A stretch of DNA of 37,120 nucleotides from JALRBM01 sp964615445 (lineage in GTDB: Bacteria; Patescibacteriota; Saccharimonadia; Saccharimonadales; Saccharimonadaceae), in NCBI GenBank assembly GCA_964615445.1, contig CAZTOK010000012.1, positions 1 through 37,120 on the forward strand, in the 5' to 3' direction. The translations under genes were made by a program, and so were the position numbers. The notes under the pieces were generated by a model. The model was given only the letters and a program-made list of their open reading frames with translations, was not told the DNA's origin and searched no databases. Positions within the stretch are counted from its first letter, which is position 1; each line of letters begins with the position of its first letter. Of the stretch, positions 15,740 to 24,320 are shown piece by piece.

Positions 15740-16000
15740 ATGATTGCGTTACTAGGCATCTTTTGGCTATTTACAGTAGCTGGCTCTGTCATAGTCGGTA
15801 CAAAGTATCGGGATATTCAGGATGCTATTCAAGAACTGCGCGGTAAGAATGAAGCGCAGCCTACAGAAGTGGTAACATCTAGCCCTAAGAAATATCCTAA
15901 ACAACAATCTAGGGGTACTGTAGTTGTGACTACAAAAAGCCCTCGCCAGCTAGAACGTGAGGCCGAGGAAGAGGCGGATAGGAAGGCAGGTTTGCTGTGA
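15740..16000 (+). CDS. Small membrane protein with charged tail
   Basis: The start is ATG 15740, one base after the groEL stop, with GAGG just upstream. An N-terminal membrane span (IALLGIFWLFTVAGSVIVG) is followed by about 65 charged residues ending in a Glu/Arg/Lys-rich helix (SPRQLEREAEEEADRKAGLL). It overlaps the next gene (GTGA). It lies between chaperonin and terminase genes; function unknown. Confidence 0.7.
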   Translation: MIALLGIFWLFTVAGSVIVGTKYRDIQDAIQELRGKNEAQPTEVVTSSPKKYPKQQSRGTVVVTTKSPRQLEREAEEEADRKAGLL

Positions 16001-16245
16001 GCACTAAGGGTTATGTTCTTAATGGCGTATATTACAAAGCTGAAGAGGCTCCTTTACACCTTATGCAAGCCCCGCAGCAATCCACTTGGAAAGAATGGGA
16101 TCATGACCGGCAACGGCAAGAACATGCCGCAGATATAGTCCAACCTTTTAAACAAGGGAAACCTAACCAAGAGTTCATTGACCTTTATCCTGAAGCTGCT
16201 ATTGATTATGGTTTTGTGAGCAATGGAACAGATTCTTCTACCTGA
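15997..16245 (+). CDS. Hypothetical protein upstream of TerL (82 aa)
   Basis: The GTG start overlaps the preceding stop (GTGA), and the 3' end overlaps terL by 23 nt. It is rich in Gln/Glu/Trp with a KPNQEFIDLYPEAAIDYGF segment, a pattern seen in small proteins next to phage terminases, though I cannot assign a function. No membrane segment or cysteines. Confidence 0.65.
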   Translation: MSTKGYVLNGVYYKAEEAPLHLMQAPQQSTWKEWDHDRQRQEHAADIVQPFKQGKPNQEFIDLYPEAAIDYGFVSNGTDSST

Positions 16246-17728
16246 TTATGTTCCCTCTCCAAAGCAGGTAATTTTTCACGAAAGTCCGGCATACGAGACT
16301 TTTTTTGGTGGTGCCGCTGGCCCAGGAAAATCAGCTGCGATAGCAGCAGAGGCAATTACGCAAGCTCTCAGGACTCCAGGTACGCATGTATATATATTCC
16401 GCCTTACGCTACCAGAAATCATGCTTTCGCTTCACCTAGAGCTTACTAGACAAATGACCCCCTACAACAAGCGAGTTAAAAAACACAATCGGATCACCTT
16501 TAATGGACAGTCCCATGCCTGGAAGTTCCCCAACGATTCATTTATTCAGTATGCTTTCTGCCAATATGATGCGGATATGTATAGGTATTACTCTGCTGAA
16601 ATTCACATTCTACTTATAGATGAGCTGACTCACTTTAAGCAAGAATGGTATCAGTATTTCAAAGCCCGTGTACGCTCTCCCGACAAAAGAACCTTGCGTA
16701 TTATGGCTGCATCTAACCCAGGAAACATTGGACACGGATGGGTCAAAAAATACTTTGTAGACAATGGCGACCAGGTATTAGTCAAATCCCCAGATATTCT
16801 CGATAGTAAAACCGGAAAAATGATTGTAGGCCGAACGCGCCAATACATTAAAGCAATTATTGACGATCACCCCAGCGAAGCATTCCGTTTGCAGTATGTA
16901 CAAACCCTTGAAGAGATACCGAACGAACGACTCCGAAAAGCTCTTAGGTGGGGAGACTGGGGTACATTTGAGGGGCAAGTGTTCATGGAATGGGACAGTC
17001 GTGTTGATTATCCTGGTTCACACGTCATATCCAAATTGCCGACTTGGACCGATGAAGACGGAAACGAAGTTGATATACTCTCTGTCTCTTCTAAATTCGT
17101 CGGACATGATATTGGGCGACGTGACCCTGGCGTTATGGAATGGATTGCAGTAGCCCCCGAGAATGATTACGGTGTCGTACATTATTATGTTTACCGGGAA
17201 ATACACCAACAGTATAAAGATGCCAAGCAATGGGCCACACAGACTAAAGAAATTACAGACGATGAGCCGATTGAATATATCGTATTGCCTCATGACGCGT
17301 TCGCCATAGGACACGGTGCGAGCAAAACGTATGCTAGTGAGTTCTCTGATGCCGATTTACCTTATGTAAGAGCAAATAGCCTCGCCCGTGGTTCGCGTAT
17401 GCATCGCCAGAACTTACTGCATCAGTTATTGCAAGTAAGTCCAGATGGTACGCCGTACCTGCAAGTCGTTAAAGATGCAGCACCAAATCTTATCAGAACA
17501 CTACCCGATCTTCCCTACTCCGACACTATACGCGAGGAGATCGACGCAAAGGCTGATGACCACGATTACGATGCCCTTACCTACGGGCTTATGGTCATTG
17601 ATGATGCTGAAAGCTGGATTGTCCAAGCTAAGCCCCAACATGAAGAAAACCCTGGCTGGAATGAAAATGGCGTCACTAATGATATTGGAAAAGCAATTAG
17701 AGACTCTGAAAGGAGATGGAACCGATGA
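16223..17728 (+). CDS. terL: Terminase large subunit (TerL)
   Basis: The 501-aa protein has the two TerL domains. ATPase: Walker A FGGAAGPGKS (28-37), Walker B ILLIDE (129-134) and SNPGNIGHGWVKK (motif III region, 164-176). The nuclease domain begins around GDWGTFEGQVFMEWD; VGHDIGRRDPG contains the first metal-binding aspartate, D296, and late acidic residues include DHDYDALTYG. It cuts concatemeric DNA and pumps it into the prohead. It overlaps both neighbours and belongs to the chaperonin-led unit. Confidence 0.95.
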   Translation: MEQILLPDYVPSPKQVIFHESPAYETFFGGAAGPGKSAAIAAEAITQALRTPGTHVYIFRLTLPEIMLSLHLELTRQMTPYNKRVKKHNRITFNGQSHAWKFPNDSFIQYAFCQYDADMYRYYSAEIHILLIDELTHFKQEWYQYFKARVRSPDKRTLRIMAASNPGNIGHGWVKKYFVDNGDQVLVKSPDILDSKTGKMIVGRTRQYIKAIIDDHPSEAFRLQYVQTLEEIPNERLRKALRWGDWGTFEGQVFMEWDSRVDYPGSHVISKLPTWTDEDGNEVDILSVSSKFVGHDIGRRDPGVMEWIAVAPENDYGVVHYYVYREIHQQYKDAKQWATQTKEITDDEPIEYIVLPHDAFAIGHGASKTYASEFSDADLPYVRANSLARGSRMHRQNLLHQLLQVSPDGTPYLQVVKDAAPNLIRTLPDLPYSDTIREEIDAKADDHDYDALTYGLMVIDDAESWIVQAKPQHEENPGWNENGVTNDIGKAIRDSERRWNR

Positions 17729-18000
17729 CAGGATATAAAGATTATGGAGAGATACGAAAAAACCGGGCAAATTTTGGAGCTAGGTTTGTCTTTTTCTTGC
17801 ACAAAAGACTAGTTAAGCCACAGAAACCGTTGTTGCTTCATTGTCCAGGATGTGGCCGTCCGTTTCTTGAGGCTAATTCCGACACTATAGAGGTGAGTAA
17901 TAGTTTTGGTATACCACAGGATTCTTTAAAAGCATCTGACAACTGGGTTCGTCATAAGTGCCATTCATGTGCTGCGAGTATATCTATTCTATGGAAGTGA
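17725..18000 (+). CDS. Zinc-ribbon protein following TerL
   Basis: This 91-aa protein starts at ATG 17725, overlapping the terL stop (ATGA), with AGGAG 9 nt upstream; an ATG at 17716 abuts the SD and is unlikely. It carries CPGCGRPF and, near the C-terminus, HKCHSC, four cysteines fit for one zinc. The arrangement is reminiscent of small phage zinc fingers such as Com, but length and spacing differ. A role with terminase or the portal is possible from position only. Confidence 0.7.
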   Translation: MTGYKDYGEIRKNRANFGARFVFFLHKRLVKPQKPLLLHCPGCGRPFLEANSDTIEVSNSFGIPQDSLKASDNWVRHKCHSCAASISILWK

Positions 18001-18002
18001 TG

Positions 18003-18064
18003 TATAATAACGGTAGGCACCTATAGCCCGCTATTTTGGCGGGCTTTTTGTTTTGTTAAGGAGA
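18003..18064 (+). promoter_or_regulatory. Late promoter-leader module, copy 3
   Basis: TATAAT (18003-18008), 6 nt, AGGCAC (18015-18020), stem AGCCCGC/GCGGGCT (18025-18031/18039-18045), TTTTTGTTTTG, then AAGGAG. It starts 2 nt after the stop of the zinc-ribbon gene and opens the head module. Confidence 0.8.
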
Positions 18065-18069
18065 ACAAC

Positions 18070-18270
18070 ATGGCTAAGCACGTAAGCGACGTAATAAAAA
18101 AGATTGGCAAAACAGACGGAAAAAGCAACAAACTCGGCAAAGGTGGGCGCTTCAAGCAAATGGAAAAGAAAGGCCTGAGCGACAAACTGAGCGCCTGGAT
18201 TGGTGACAAAGTTCACGGTAAAGGCAATATGAAAAAATGGGCTGTCGAAGGCAAAAAAGCTAAGAAATGA
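18070..18270 (+). CDS. Very basic small protein (66 aa)
   Basis: About one third of the residues are Lys or Arg, with Gly-Lys repeats (KLGKGG, VHGKGNMKKW, GKKAKK) and a central helix (SDKLSAWIGDKV). AAGGAG precedes the ATG. It is the first gene after leader copy 3 and lies before the portal. It may bind DNA, for example as a packaged or portal-associated protein, or be a small scaffold partner. No family recognised. Confidence 0.75.
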   Translation: MAKHVSDVIKKIGKTDGKSNKLGKGGRFKQMEKKGLSDKLSAWIGDKVHGKGNMKKWAVEGKKAKK

Positions 18271-18308
18271 TGTGCTTTTTAAGTTAGCTCGAGAAAGTAG
18301 GATAAAGC

Positions 18309-18314
18309 TATAAT
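18309..18314 (+). promoter_or_regulatory. -10 box upstream of portal
   Basis: TATAAT sits 8 nt before an ATG at 18323. The 12-base block GCTATAATTTAC matches the leaderless promoter at 1777-1788. The -35 is weak. Confidence 0.5.
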
Positions 18315-18322
18315 TTACCCAT

Positions 18323-20496
18323 ATGGCTCTCTGTATCAACCAGCACCGTTTCCAAACACCAAAGTAGACATCAATGGCGAGCAGGACGGTAGGGTAGACC
18401 AATTCTCTATCCTTACTTTAAAGATTTCTGACGATGCCCTGATTCATAACCTAAATCAGCGTATTGATGATTCTAAAAACTACTGGGATGAGCACATGGG
18501 CTTTAACCTCAGCTCAATTCGCAATGACAATATGCGGATGTATTTAGGTGAGCAAGTTGATGCCCATGACTACTATAAGTACGAAACTCCGTATGTAGAA
18601 AATCAGATTCAGTTAGTTGTCGAGAGCATTGTTTCGTACTGTACAGCGCGAACGCCGCAGAGTGAGGTTACTCCAAATGATGACGGCGACCGGGCACGAA
18701 AGTTTTCTTTAGATCTGGAGAATGCACACGCCGCCCACTCTCTAAAGTTCAACCTCCGCGGCCTTATTGAGGTATGTGTTCGTAACTGGCAACTTAAACG
18801 AGCTGCTTATATTAAGCTAGAGTTTGACCCTACGCATGGCAAGAATGGTGAGATTGTTCCAAAGGCGATCGACCCTAACCATATTGTCTGGGATAAAAAC
18901 GCAGCCTATGGGGAAAATCCCGGATTTATAACCCAGTTTATTAAATATACCGTCGAAGAGCTAGTATTTCTGTTTCCTGATAAAGAAAAAGAAATCTTTA
19001 AGGCTATGGGTATACAGCGCCGCGGTACTCGTAATATGACGAACGAGGTAGTCGTAAAACAAACTTGGTTTACGCATTATGATAGAGGCGAACCCCAGGA
19101 AGCGTGCGCCGTTCACTTTGAGGATGTTCTACTTGCTAAGTACGATGACCCGAACTGGCTTAAAAATCGTGACAATTTCCTGGACGCGCCGCAAAAGCCT
19201 TTTATATCTTTGAACGTCATGAATGATGGAAACCATGGGATTGACTTCACAACCCCTATTGAGCAGGCTATTAAACTCCAGAGAGTCTTGAACCGGCGCG
19301 GGCAGCAGATCATGACAAATGCCGATAAAGCGAATGGTATCAAGATTATCAATGCTAAGGCTACGGGTATGACAAAGGAAGCTGCCGAAAATCTCACCGG
19401 CGATCCAAACGAAAGCATCCTCTTGAATCCTCGTGAAGCAAGTGCGAACGCTCCCCTTAAATCAATGATCGACATTCTCCCAGCACATGACCTCCCTGCT
19501 TTTGTAATGAATGATAAGGTAGATGCCCGAACTCAAATCGGTAATATTGGTGGGGCACCTACAGACTTTACTGGCGCAGACGCGGAAGGCGACGACCCCA
19601 CACTGGGCCAGTCGATGATGAAGAAAGACAACGCTACTGGGCGACAGGACACACTTGTACGTGCCCTAGATTTCTTCATGTACAAGTATTTTAATTTCCT
19701 TACGCAAATGATGTTTGTCTGGTACGACGAGGATCATTACTTCTACTACAATGGCGCAGATGGGCGTTTCGATAAAATTACGGTCAACCGTAACTATTTC
19801 AAGTTGATTTCTGGCGTAAATATAAAGGCTGGCGGCATGATTGCCTTTGACGAAAATCGTCGCCAAGCTATTGTTATGAAGTTACTTGAGGGCGACAAGA
19901 TTGCCCTTATAGATGCTTACCGAGAACTAGGGTTTGAAAATCCACAGAAGTTATACGATAACTGGGCCAAACAACAAGCAAATCCAATGGAGCTTGCTCG
20001 TGATAACAACGAAGTATATGACAATACTCAAGCATACGTTGAGTTTGATGAGATTATGTCTGGGCAAAAGCCGAAAATGAAATACGATAAGGGTAAGGAT
20101 TTCACTCTGACTCTACGCAAATTGATGTTAACTGATGAATTTTTACACGCCAAACCAAAATATCAGCAGTTCTTCGTTAAACGCATACAAGAATATATTG
20201 ACTCACTTGAACTACGAACTAGCCTTGACCAGATAGGCCAAGATCCGAAGATGCTTAACCCTGATTTTCCTATTCCCGCGCCGCAGCCTCCAATGCCGCA
20301 GATGCAGCCAGGTATGGCCGCGCCCGCCGGTCAACCCCAGGGTATGCCTCAGCCTGGACAAATGCCAACCCCCTCTTTAGGCCAACCAATGCAGCAGCCC
20401 TCTATAGGCAGTGTGTTTTCCAATTCAGTTATACCGAATATGGCAGCACCACAAACTCCTCCAGCTGGAAACGTAAGTGCACTCCCTGCCTTCTAG
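18323..20496 (+). CDS. Portal protein, with disrupted or unusual start
   Basis: The main frame (ATG at 18496, 666 aa) is a podovirus-like portal: a helical wing, RVLNRRGQQIMTNADKA, QIGNIGG and a Pro/Gln/Met-rich C-terminal tail of about 80 residues. The frame is open upstream back to 18301 and encodes portal-like sequence (YGSLYQPAPFPNTKVD...ISDDALIHNLNQRIDDSKNYW), yet contains no ATG, GTG or TTG. The nearby ATG at 18323, preceded by TATAAT, lies in another frame: MALCIN. One added base near the CTCTCT run (18328-18333) would join them. An AUA/AUU start at 18310/18313 with AGGA upstream is an alternative. It forms the 12-mer DNA gate of the capsid. Confidence 0.85.
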
Positions 20497-20523
20497 CCAT
20501 ATAAGGCTAGTTCATGTTAAAAT
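20493..20523 (+). promoter_or_regulatory. Scaffold-gene promoter with perfect palindrome
   Basis: CTAGCCATATAAGGCTAG (20493-20510) has perfect 6-bp arms and begins within the portal stop codon region. The -10 box TAAAAT (20518-20523) follows 7 nt later. The block GCTAGTTCATGTTAAAAT closely matches 24334-24351. Confidence 0.6.
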
Positions 20524-20543
20524 AAAGTCATCAAGGAGTACCT

Positions 20544-21449
20544 ATGGCGCTAGCAACAGATCTTATAGACAAGTTCGATGATTTAGAAGACACTACAACT
20601 GATGTTGACAGCACAACAGACAATGTGATCGATGAATCTACCGACGAAGACGAAAAGGACACAGAGGAAGACACCGAAGTTGATCAAGAAGAAGTTGACG
20701 ATAAAAAAGAGGATGACGACGCCGAAGGATATTTTGCCGACGAAGACGAAATTGAGGATACAAAAGAGCCTGAATTACCGGCTGTCCCTGCTAACTTTAC
20801 TGCCGAAGAGAAGTTTATTGTAGAAAACCTTCCACTTATTAGTGTTCGCGTTGTCATGAACGATGATAGCGTAAAGACTGTCCAAGTACGTTCCGCAGCG
20901 GAACTTCCCAGAGATGCTAAAGGTTATGCCTCATTCCATGAAGGCGAAGTTTTCAAACAAGCTGTTACTGCTCAGGAGATGAAGGCGCGGGAGCTCCAGA
21001 CATACTATCGGCAACATCAAAGTCAAGTTCAGGCTCAGGAGTTTGAGAAAAAAGAGAACCAAGCCATACGCGAGGATATTGCGGAGCTACAGCGTAACGG
21101 TGAAATTCCGAAATTTAAAGCTCAGCCAGGCACACGGGCATTCGACAGTGACCCCGCAGCCAAGATTGTTCAAGAAACGATTGAGTTTATGAATGATCGA
21201 AATGCGAAATACTTAGAACGTTCCAATCGAGGTGGCGTGTATCGGCATATTGGATTTGCCGAAGCGTATGAGTTACTGAACGCTGGAGTGAAAGATAAAG
21301 CTGATACCAAAGATAGTGCCGCCCGCAAGGATGCCGCCCGCAAGCTCGTCTCTAGACAAGGAGGTTCTTCAAAGACCGCTCCTAAAGCGCCAGTGGCCGG
21401 GCGCACCATCCGAGAAGTTGCAGCAGAGTTTGAAGCATTTGAAGGGTAG
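20544..21449 (+). CDS. Scaffolding protein
   Basis: The 301-aa protein has a very acidic, disordered N-terminus (about 1-75, mostly Asp/Glu/Thr), a middle region with coiled-coil-like helices (about 135-185; EMKARELQTYYRQHQSQVQAQ) and a basic C-terminal helical part. Acidic coiled-coil proteins between portal and capsid are typical internal scaffolds. AAGGAG lies upstream. The basic C-terminus (KDAARKLVSRQ) would contact the capsid protein. Confidence 0.75.
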   Translation: MALATDLIDKFDDLEDTTTDVDSTTDNVIDESTDEDEKDTEEDTEVDQEEVDDKKEDDDAEGYFADEDEIEDTKEPELPAVPANFTAEEKFIVENLPLISVRVVMNDDSVKTVQVRSAAELPRDAKGYASFHEGEVFKQAVTAQEMKARELQTYYRQHQSQVQAQEFEKKENQAIREDIAELQRNGEIPKFKAQPGTRAFDSDPAAKIVQETIEFMNDRNAKYLERSNRGGVYRHIGFAEAYELLNAGVKDKADTKDSAARKDAARKLVSRQGGSSKTAPKAPVAGRTIREVAAEFEAFEG

Positions 21450-21452
21450 ACT

Positions 21453-21605
21453 ATGTTAAATATGATCCTAGGATTAATGGTTGAAAAAGAAATACTGACC
21501 CAAAAAGAGGCAGAATACCTCTCTAAGGAACTAAATAACTCAGTTCTTCCGAGTGATTTTAAAAATGCTCAAAGAGTGTTAAATAAGATGCTCAAAAAAC
21601 TCTAA
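21453..21605 (+). CDS. Small helical protein (50 aa) between scaffold and capsid
   Basis: A 50-aa ORF with SD-like GAAGGG 7 nt before the ATG, starting 3 nt after the scaffold stop. It is helical and charged, with a hydrophobic start (MLNMILGLMV) and a basic end (NKMLKKL), resembling a two-helix hairpin with KEIL/EYLSKEL heptads. It may be a head-assembly or scaffold partner. Position and spacing are the only evidence. Confidence 0.6.
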   Translation: MLNMILGLMVEKEILTQKEAEYLSKELNNSVLPSDFKNAQRVLNKMLKKL

Positions 21606-21613
21606 AAAATATA

Positions 21614-21700
21614 CTAGCAATATACGGCTAGTGAGTGATATACTCTAGGTAGGCACCACAACAGCCCGCGAAAGCGGGCTGTTTTTTATTTGTAAGGAGA
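21614..21700 (+). promoter_or_regulatory. Capsid promoter: operator plus leader module, copy 4
   Basis: CTAGCAATATACGGCTAG (21614-21631) overlaps the -35 position; TATACT (21639-21644) follows 7 nt later, then 6 nt and AGGCAC (21651-21656). The stem ACAGCCCGC/GCGGGCTGT (21661-21669/21674-21682) has a GAAA tetraloop, then TTTTTTATTT and AAGGAG. It is the only site combining the palindrome with the hairpin leader. Confidence 0.8.
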
Positions 21701-21707
21701 ATTTATC

Positions 21708-22799
21708 GTGGCAGGCATGACATTTCTACAAAGAGTAACGGATTTTACTTATCAGCACATTTTGCCAACCTTGGTTGACAACGTGAACAATGCAAACATT
21801 TTGTTTGCACGTACTCTTGCAAAACCGACCGACTGGCTTGGCCCGACCATGTGGCAAAACATCACCACCTCCAACTCTGCTACGGGTGGTTCTTACTCGG
21901 GTATGGGTCAGTTCCCAACATCTGCTACGAACAACACTACAAAGCTGGTTTACCATCCTGCTGCATTTGAGCAGTCGGTAGTCATTCCTGGCCTGGACGC
22001 GGCAATTAATGGCGGTCGTGGCAAGCAAGCTATTTCGCTCATCGCTGCAAAGATGGATGAAGCACATATCTCAGCTGCTGACGCTCTCGGTACTCAGATC
22101 TATGCTTTCGGCTCGGGCGAAGACATTGACGGACTCGGCAACATTGTGGACAACGGTACTAATACCTCCACTTACGGCGACCTTTCGCGTTCGACTAACC
22201 CTGCTATTAACGCTGACGTCACGACAGTGCTTAACGGCATCATTACCCTTGATTACCTGAGTTCGGAATTCGACAACGTATCAGCAACTGGTGATCGCCG
22301 CCAAAGCCCGACCATTGGCCTCATGCCTACAAACATCTGGACATTTATTGAAGGCCTTATTCAGCCGATGGTATCAGCCCGCTACGAAGCGACGCAGACA
22401 ATGGGATACGACCGTGTAGATGGTGGCGTACCGATTGGTACTTCCGTAAAACAAGACGACAACCGCCTTGGTGCACTCGGTGGCTTCAACTCAATTACCT
22501 ACCGAAACCGCCCGCTTGTCGCTGACGACAAGGCTACGCCGCAGACTTACTTCTGGCTCAATGAACACTTCTCAGAATTTGCTCGCCTGCTTCAAGACGA
22601 CTTGCAGAACATTAGCTCGACGGTCAAAGTCACCGAATCGACCTACAAAGACCATCCAATGCCTTCTGCTTTCCAGTGGCGTGACTTCATGAAGTCAATC
22701 AACCAAAACGGTAAAATCGGCCTCCTGCTGTTAGCCGGTAACTTCTTCCACCGCCAGCCACGCCGTCAGGGCAAATTAATCACGATTACTTCAAACTAG
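21708..22799 (+). CDS. Major capsid protein
   Basis: The 363-aa protein follows the scaffold, with its own strong promoter and AAGGAG before a GTG start. The N-terminal helix (TDFTYQHILPTLVDNVNNANILFARTLAK) is typical of HK97-fold capsid proteins of this group. The middle has ADALGTQIYAFG, NGIITLDYLSSEFD and SPTIGLMPTNIW, and the C-terminus is FHRQPRRQGKLITITSN. The position between scaffold and decoration proteins and the high-expression signals support the call. No protease gene is seen; cleavage is unproven. Confidence 0.85.
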   Translation: MAGMTFLQRVTDFTYQHILPTLVDNVNNANILFARTLAKPTDWLGPTMWQNITTSNSATGGSYSGMGQFPTSATNNTTKLVYHPAAFEQSVVIPGLDAAINGGRGKQAISLIAAKMDEAHISAADALGTQIYAFGSGEDIDGLGNIVDNGTNTSTYGDLSRSTNPAINADVTTVLNGIITLDYLSSEFDNVSATGDRRQSPTIGLMPTNIWTFIEGLIQPMVSARYEATQTMGYDRVDGGVPIGTSVKQDDNRLGALGGFNSITYRNRPLVADDKATPQTYFWLNEHFSEFARLLQDDLQNISSTVKVTESTYKDHPMPSAFQWRDFMKSINQNGKIGLLLLAGNFFHRQPRRQGKLITITSN

Positions 22800-22808
22800 G
22801 AGAAAGAC

Positions 22809-23561
22809 ATGGAATCAGGCGTATTACAACTAACCGATCTAGACCTTAACCAGGTTTCTACCATCAAACAGCAGCACCTTGGTGCAAAAGGTGTCACCCG
22901 TGACGGTCGCGAATATCGCTATGTAAAATTCGGCGGCACATCGACCATTAACCCAGGCCTTCTTCTGGTAGGCCCTGCTGCCCCGGCTAACTCCACAGCT
23001 CTTGCTATTACGGCAACTGGCACTGGTGGCCAGGTAGCGGCAAACTTAGCAGCTAACTCACGGACATTAGTGGTTACAAACGGTGCGACCGCTGTAACTC
23101 AAGATCAATTCCAATTCGTAGAGATTATGGTAGGCGGTACGCTTCCACTGTATAGCCTCCGTCTGGTAGGCCATTCTGCCGCAGCAGCTAACGGCTATGT
23201 CACCCTCACCCTTCGTGACCCACTTCCGCAGAACATTACTACCCTTGTACCTGGAACTGACACAGTTAACTTGGTATTGAGTAAATACAATGGCCCTACA
23301 GCATCTACAACCGGAAACGCACCGGTTGGCGTGACTACAACTGTGGTCCCAAACACCTCGACAGTCACCAACTACGGTTGGGTACAGACATACGGACACG
23401 CAATTGTTAAAGCTACCACCGCTACCATCGGACTCGGCATTGCTCAAGACCAAGCTGGTACGGCAGGGTATGTCATTATTTCTGCCGCTACTACAGGTAA
23501 CATTGGTTGGGCAAAAGCATCGGCATCTAGCGGTAACGCTTCGGTAGAACTTAACATCTAG
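22809..23561 (+). CDS. Putative capsid decoration protein (250 aa)
   Basis: It follows the capsid gene with AGGAG upstream. The protein is rich in Ala, Thr, Gly and Val and predicted beta, with a distinct N-terminal segment (about 1-45; LDLNQVSTIKQQHLGAKGVTRDGREYRY) and strand-rich repeats such as TGTGGQVAANLAANSRTLVVT. No cysteines. Decoration or head-fibre function is inferred from position and composition. Confidence 0.6.
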   Translation: MESGVLQLTDLDLNQVSTIKQQHLGAKGVTRDGREYRYVKFGGTSTINPGLLLVGPAAPANSTALAITATGTGGQVAANLAANSRTLVVTNGATAVTQDQFQFVEIMVGGTLPLYSLRLVGHSAAAANGYVTLTLRDPLPQNITTLVPGTDTVNLVLSKYNGPTASTTGNAPVGVTTTVVPNTSTVTNYGWVQTYGHAIVKATTATIGLGIAQDQAGTAGYVIISAATTGNIGWAKASASSGNASVELNI

Positions 23562-23569
23562 GAGCAAGT

Positions 23570-24103
23570 ATGGCCAGTAACGCTGATTCAGGAAAATATC
23601 AATATAACCTAAGACGGGATGGGTTGCGTCTCGGTGCTAACGAGCCAATTAACTCCGCTGGTACCAATACGTTCACGGGCTCGAACACTTTTAGCGGTGC
23701 AGTAAATTTCAGCGCCGCCAACAGTGTTTCAAATGCGCCACTCGAAACTCATACACCAGTAGCAGTCAATGCCACTGCTACGTTGACGGCCGCGCAAGTT
23801 GCGACGGGCTACATTACCTCGACTTCTGCCGCCGCGGTTACTATGACCCTTCCAACCGGTACACTTCTCGGTGCGGCTTTGGGCGCTACTCAGGGCACAG
23901 TATTCGATCTGTTTATTGATAACACCGCGGGTGCCAACACTGTTACTATGGCAGTTGCTACCAACGGTATTAAATCAGATGCGGCAAACACGACAGCCGC
24001 CTCATTTGGCCAGCTCACCGTTGCGAGTGGCGCAACTGGCGTTGGTAGGTTTACGATAATGTTTTCGTCACCAACCGCTTACGTCTTCACACGAACCGCA
24101 TAA
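23570..24103 (+). CDS. Putative head fibre/decoration protein (177 aa)
   Basis: The N-terminus (about 1-45) resembles phage fibre bases: LRLGANEPINSAGTNTFTGSNTFSGAVNFSA reads like repeated TFTG shaft motifs. The rest is Ala/Thr-rich beta structure with TMTLPTGTLLGAALGATQG. GGAG lies upstream. It lies in the capsid unit, so a head-fibre role is plausible. The similar N-terminal repeat of many tail fibres is the main evidence. Confidence 0.6.
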   Translation: MASNADSGKYQYNLRRDGLRLGANEPINSAGTNTFTGSNTFSGAVNFSAANSVSNAPLETHTPVAVNATATLTAAQVATGYITSTSAAAVTMTLPTGTLLGAALGATQGTVFDLFIDNTAGANTVTMAVATNGIKSDAANTTAASFGQLTVASGATGVGRFTIMFSSPTAYVFTRTA

Positions 24104-24113
24104 GGAGAATAAT

Positions 24114-24293
24114 ATGTCAGCAGAAACAGACATCAATGTATTTAAACAAGAGCTCGAAGACGCCGTTGTTTCGGCTCACGCAGCGCTTGATGTCATGAAG
24201 CAAAAGTTCGACGTATACGTCGAAAAGCTTACAGATAAAGCTCCAGAAGACCGCGAGCCAGCGGCATCTCTCGAAACTTCCACTCCTGAATAG
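24114..24293 (+). CDS. Small helical protein (59 aa)
   Basis: AAGGAG lies 6 nt upstream of the ATG. The protein is a single predicted helix (INVFKQELEDAVVSAHAALDVMKQKFDVYVEKL) with an acidic Ser/Pro-rich tail. It is the last gene before an intrinsic terminator, so it ends the capsid transcription unit. Function unknown. Confidence 0.7.
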   Translation: MSAETDINVFKQELEDAVVSAHAALDVMKQKFDVYVEKLTDKAPEDREPAASLETSTPE

Positions 24294-24317
24294 AAAAGCC
24301 CCCGAGGGGGCTTTTCT
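24293..24317 (+). terminator. Intrinsic terminator of the capsid unit
   Basis: A perfect 11-bp stem, GAAAAGCCCCC/GGGGGCTTTTC, with only a 2-nt loop ends the capsid unit directly after the 59-aa gene. The A- and T-rich ends of the stem make it work in either direction. The T-tract is short (TTTTCTT). Confidence 0.8.
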
Positions 24318-24320
24318 TAT

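Noticed and set aside
16778..17314. Several 60-100-codon minus-strand frames within terL
   Set aside because: Shadows: TerL motifs are intact in the plus frame, and the minus frames have no start signals.
23067..23567. A 166-codon minus-strand frame under the decoration gene
   Set aside because: Cys/Arg/Ser-rich shadow with no ribosome site; the plus frame is coherent and coupled to its neighbours.
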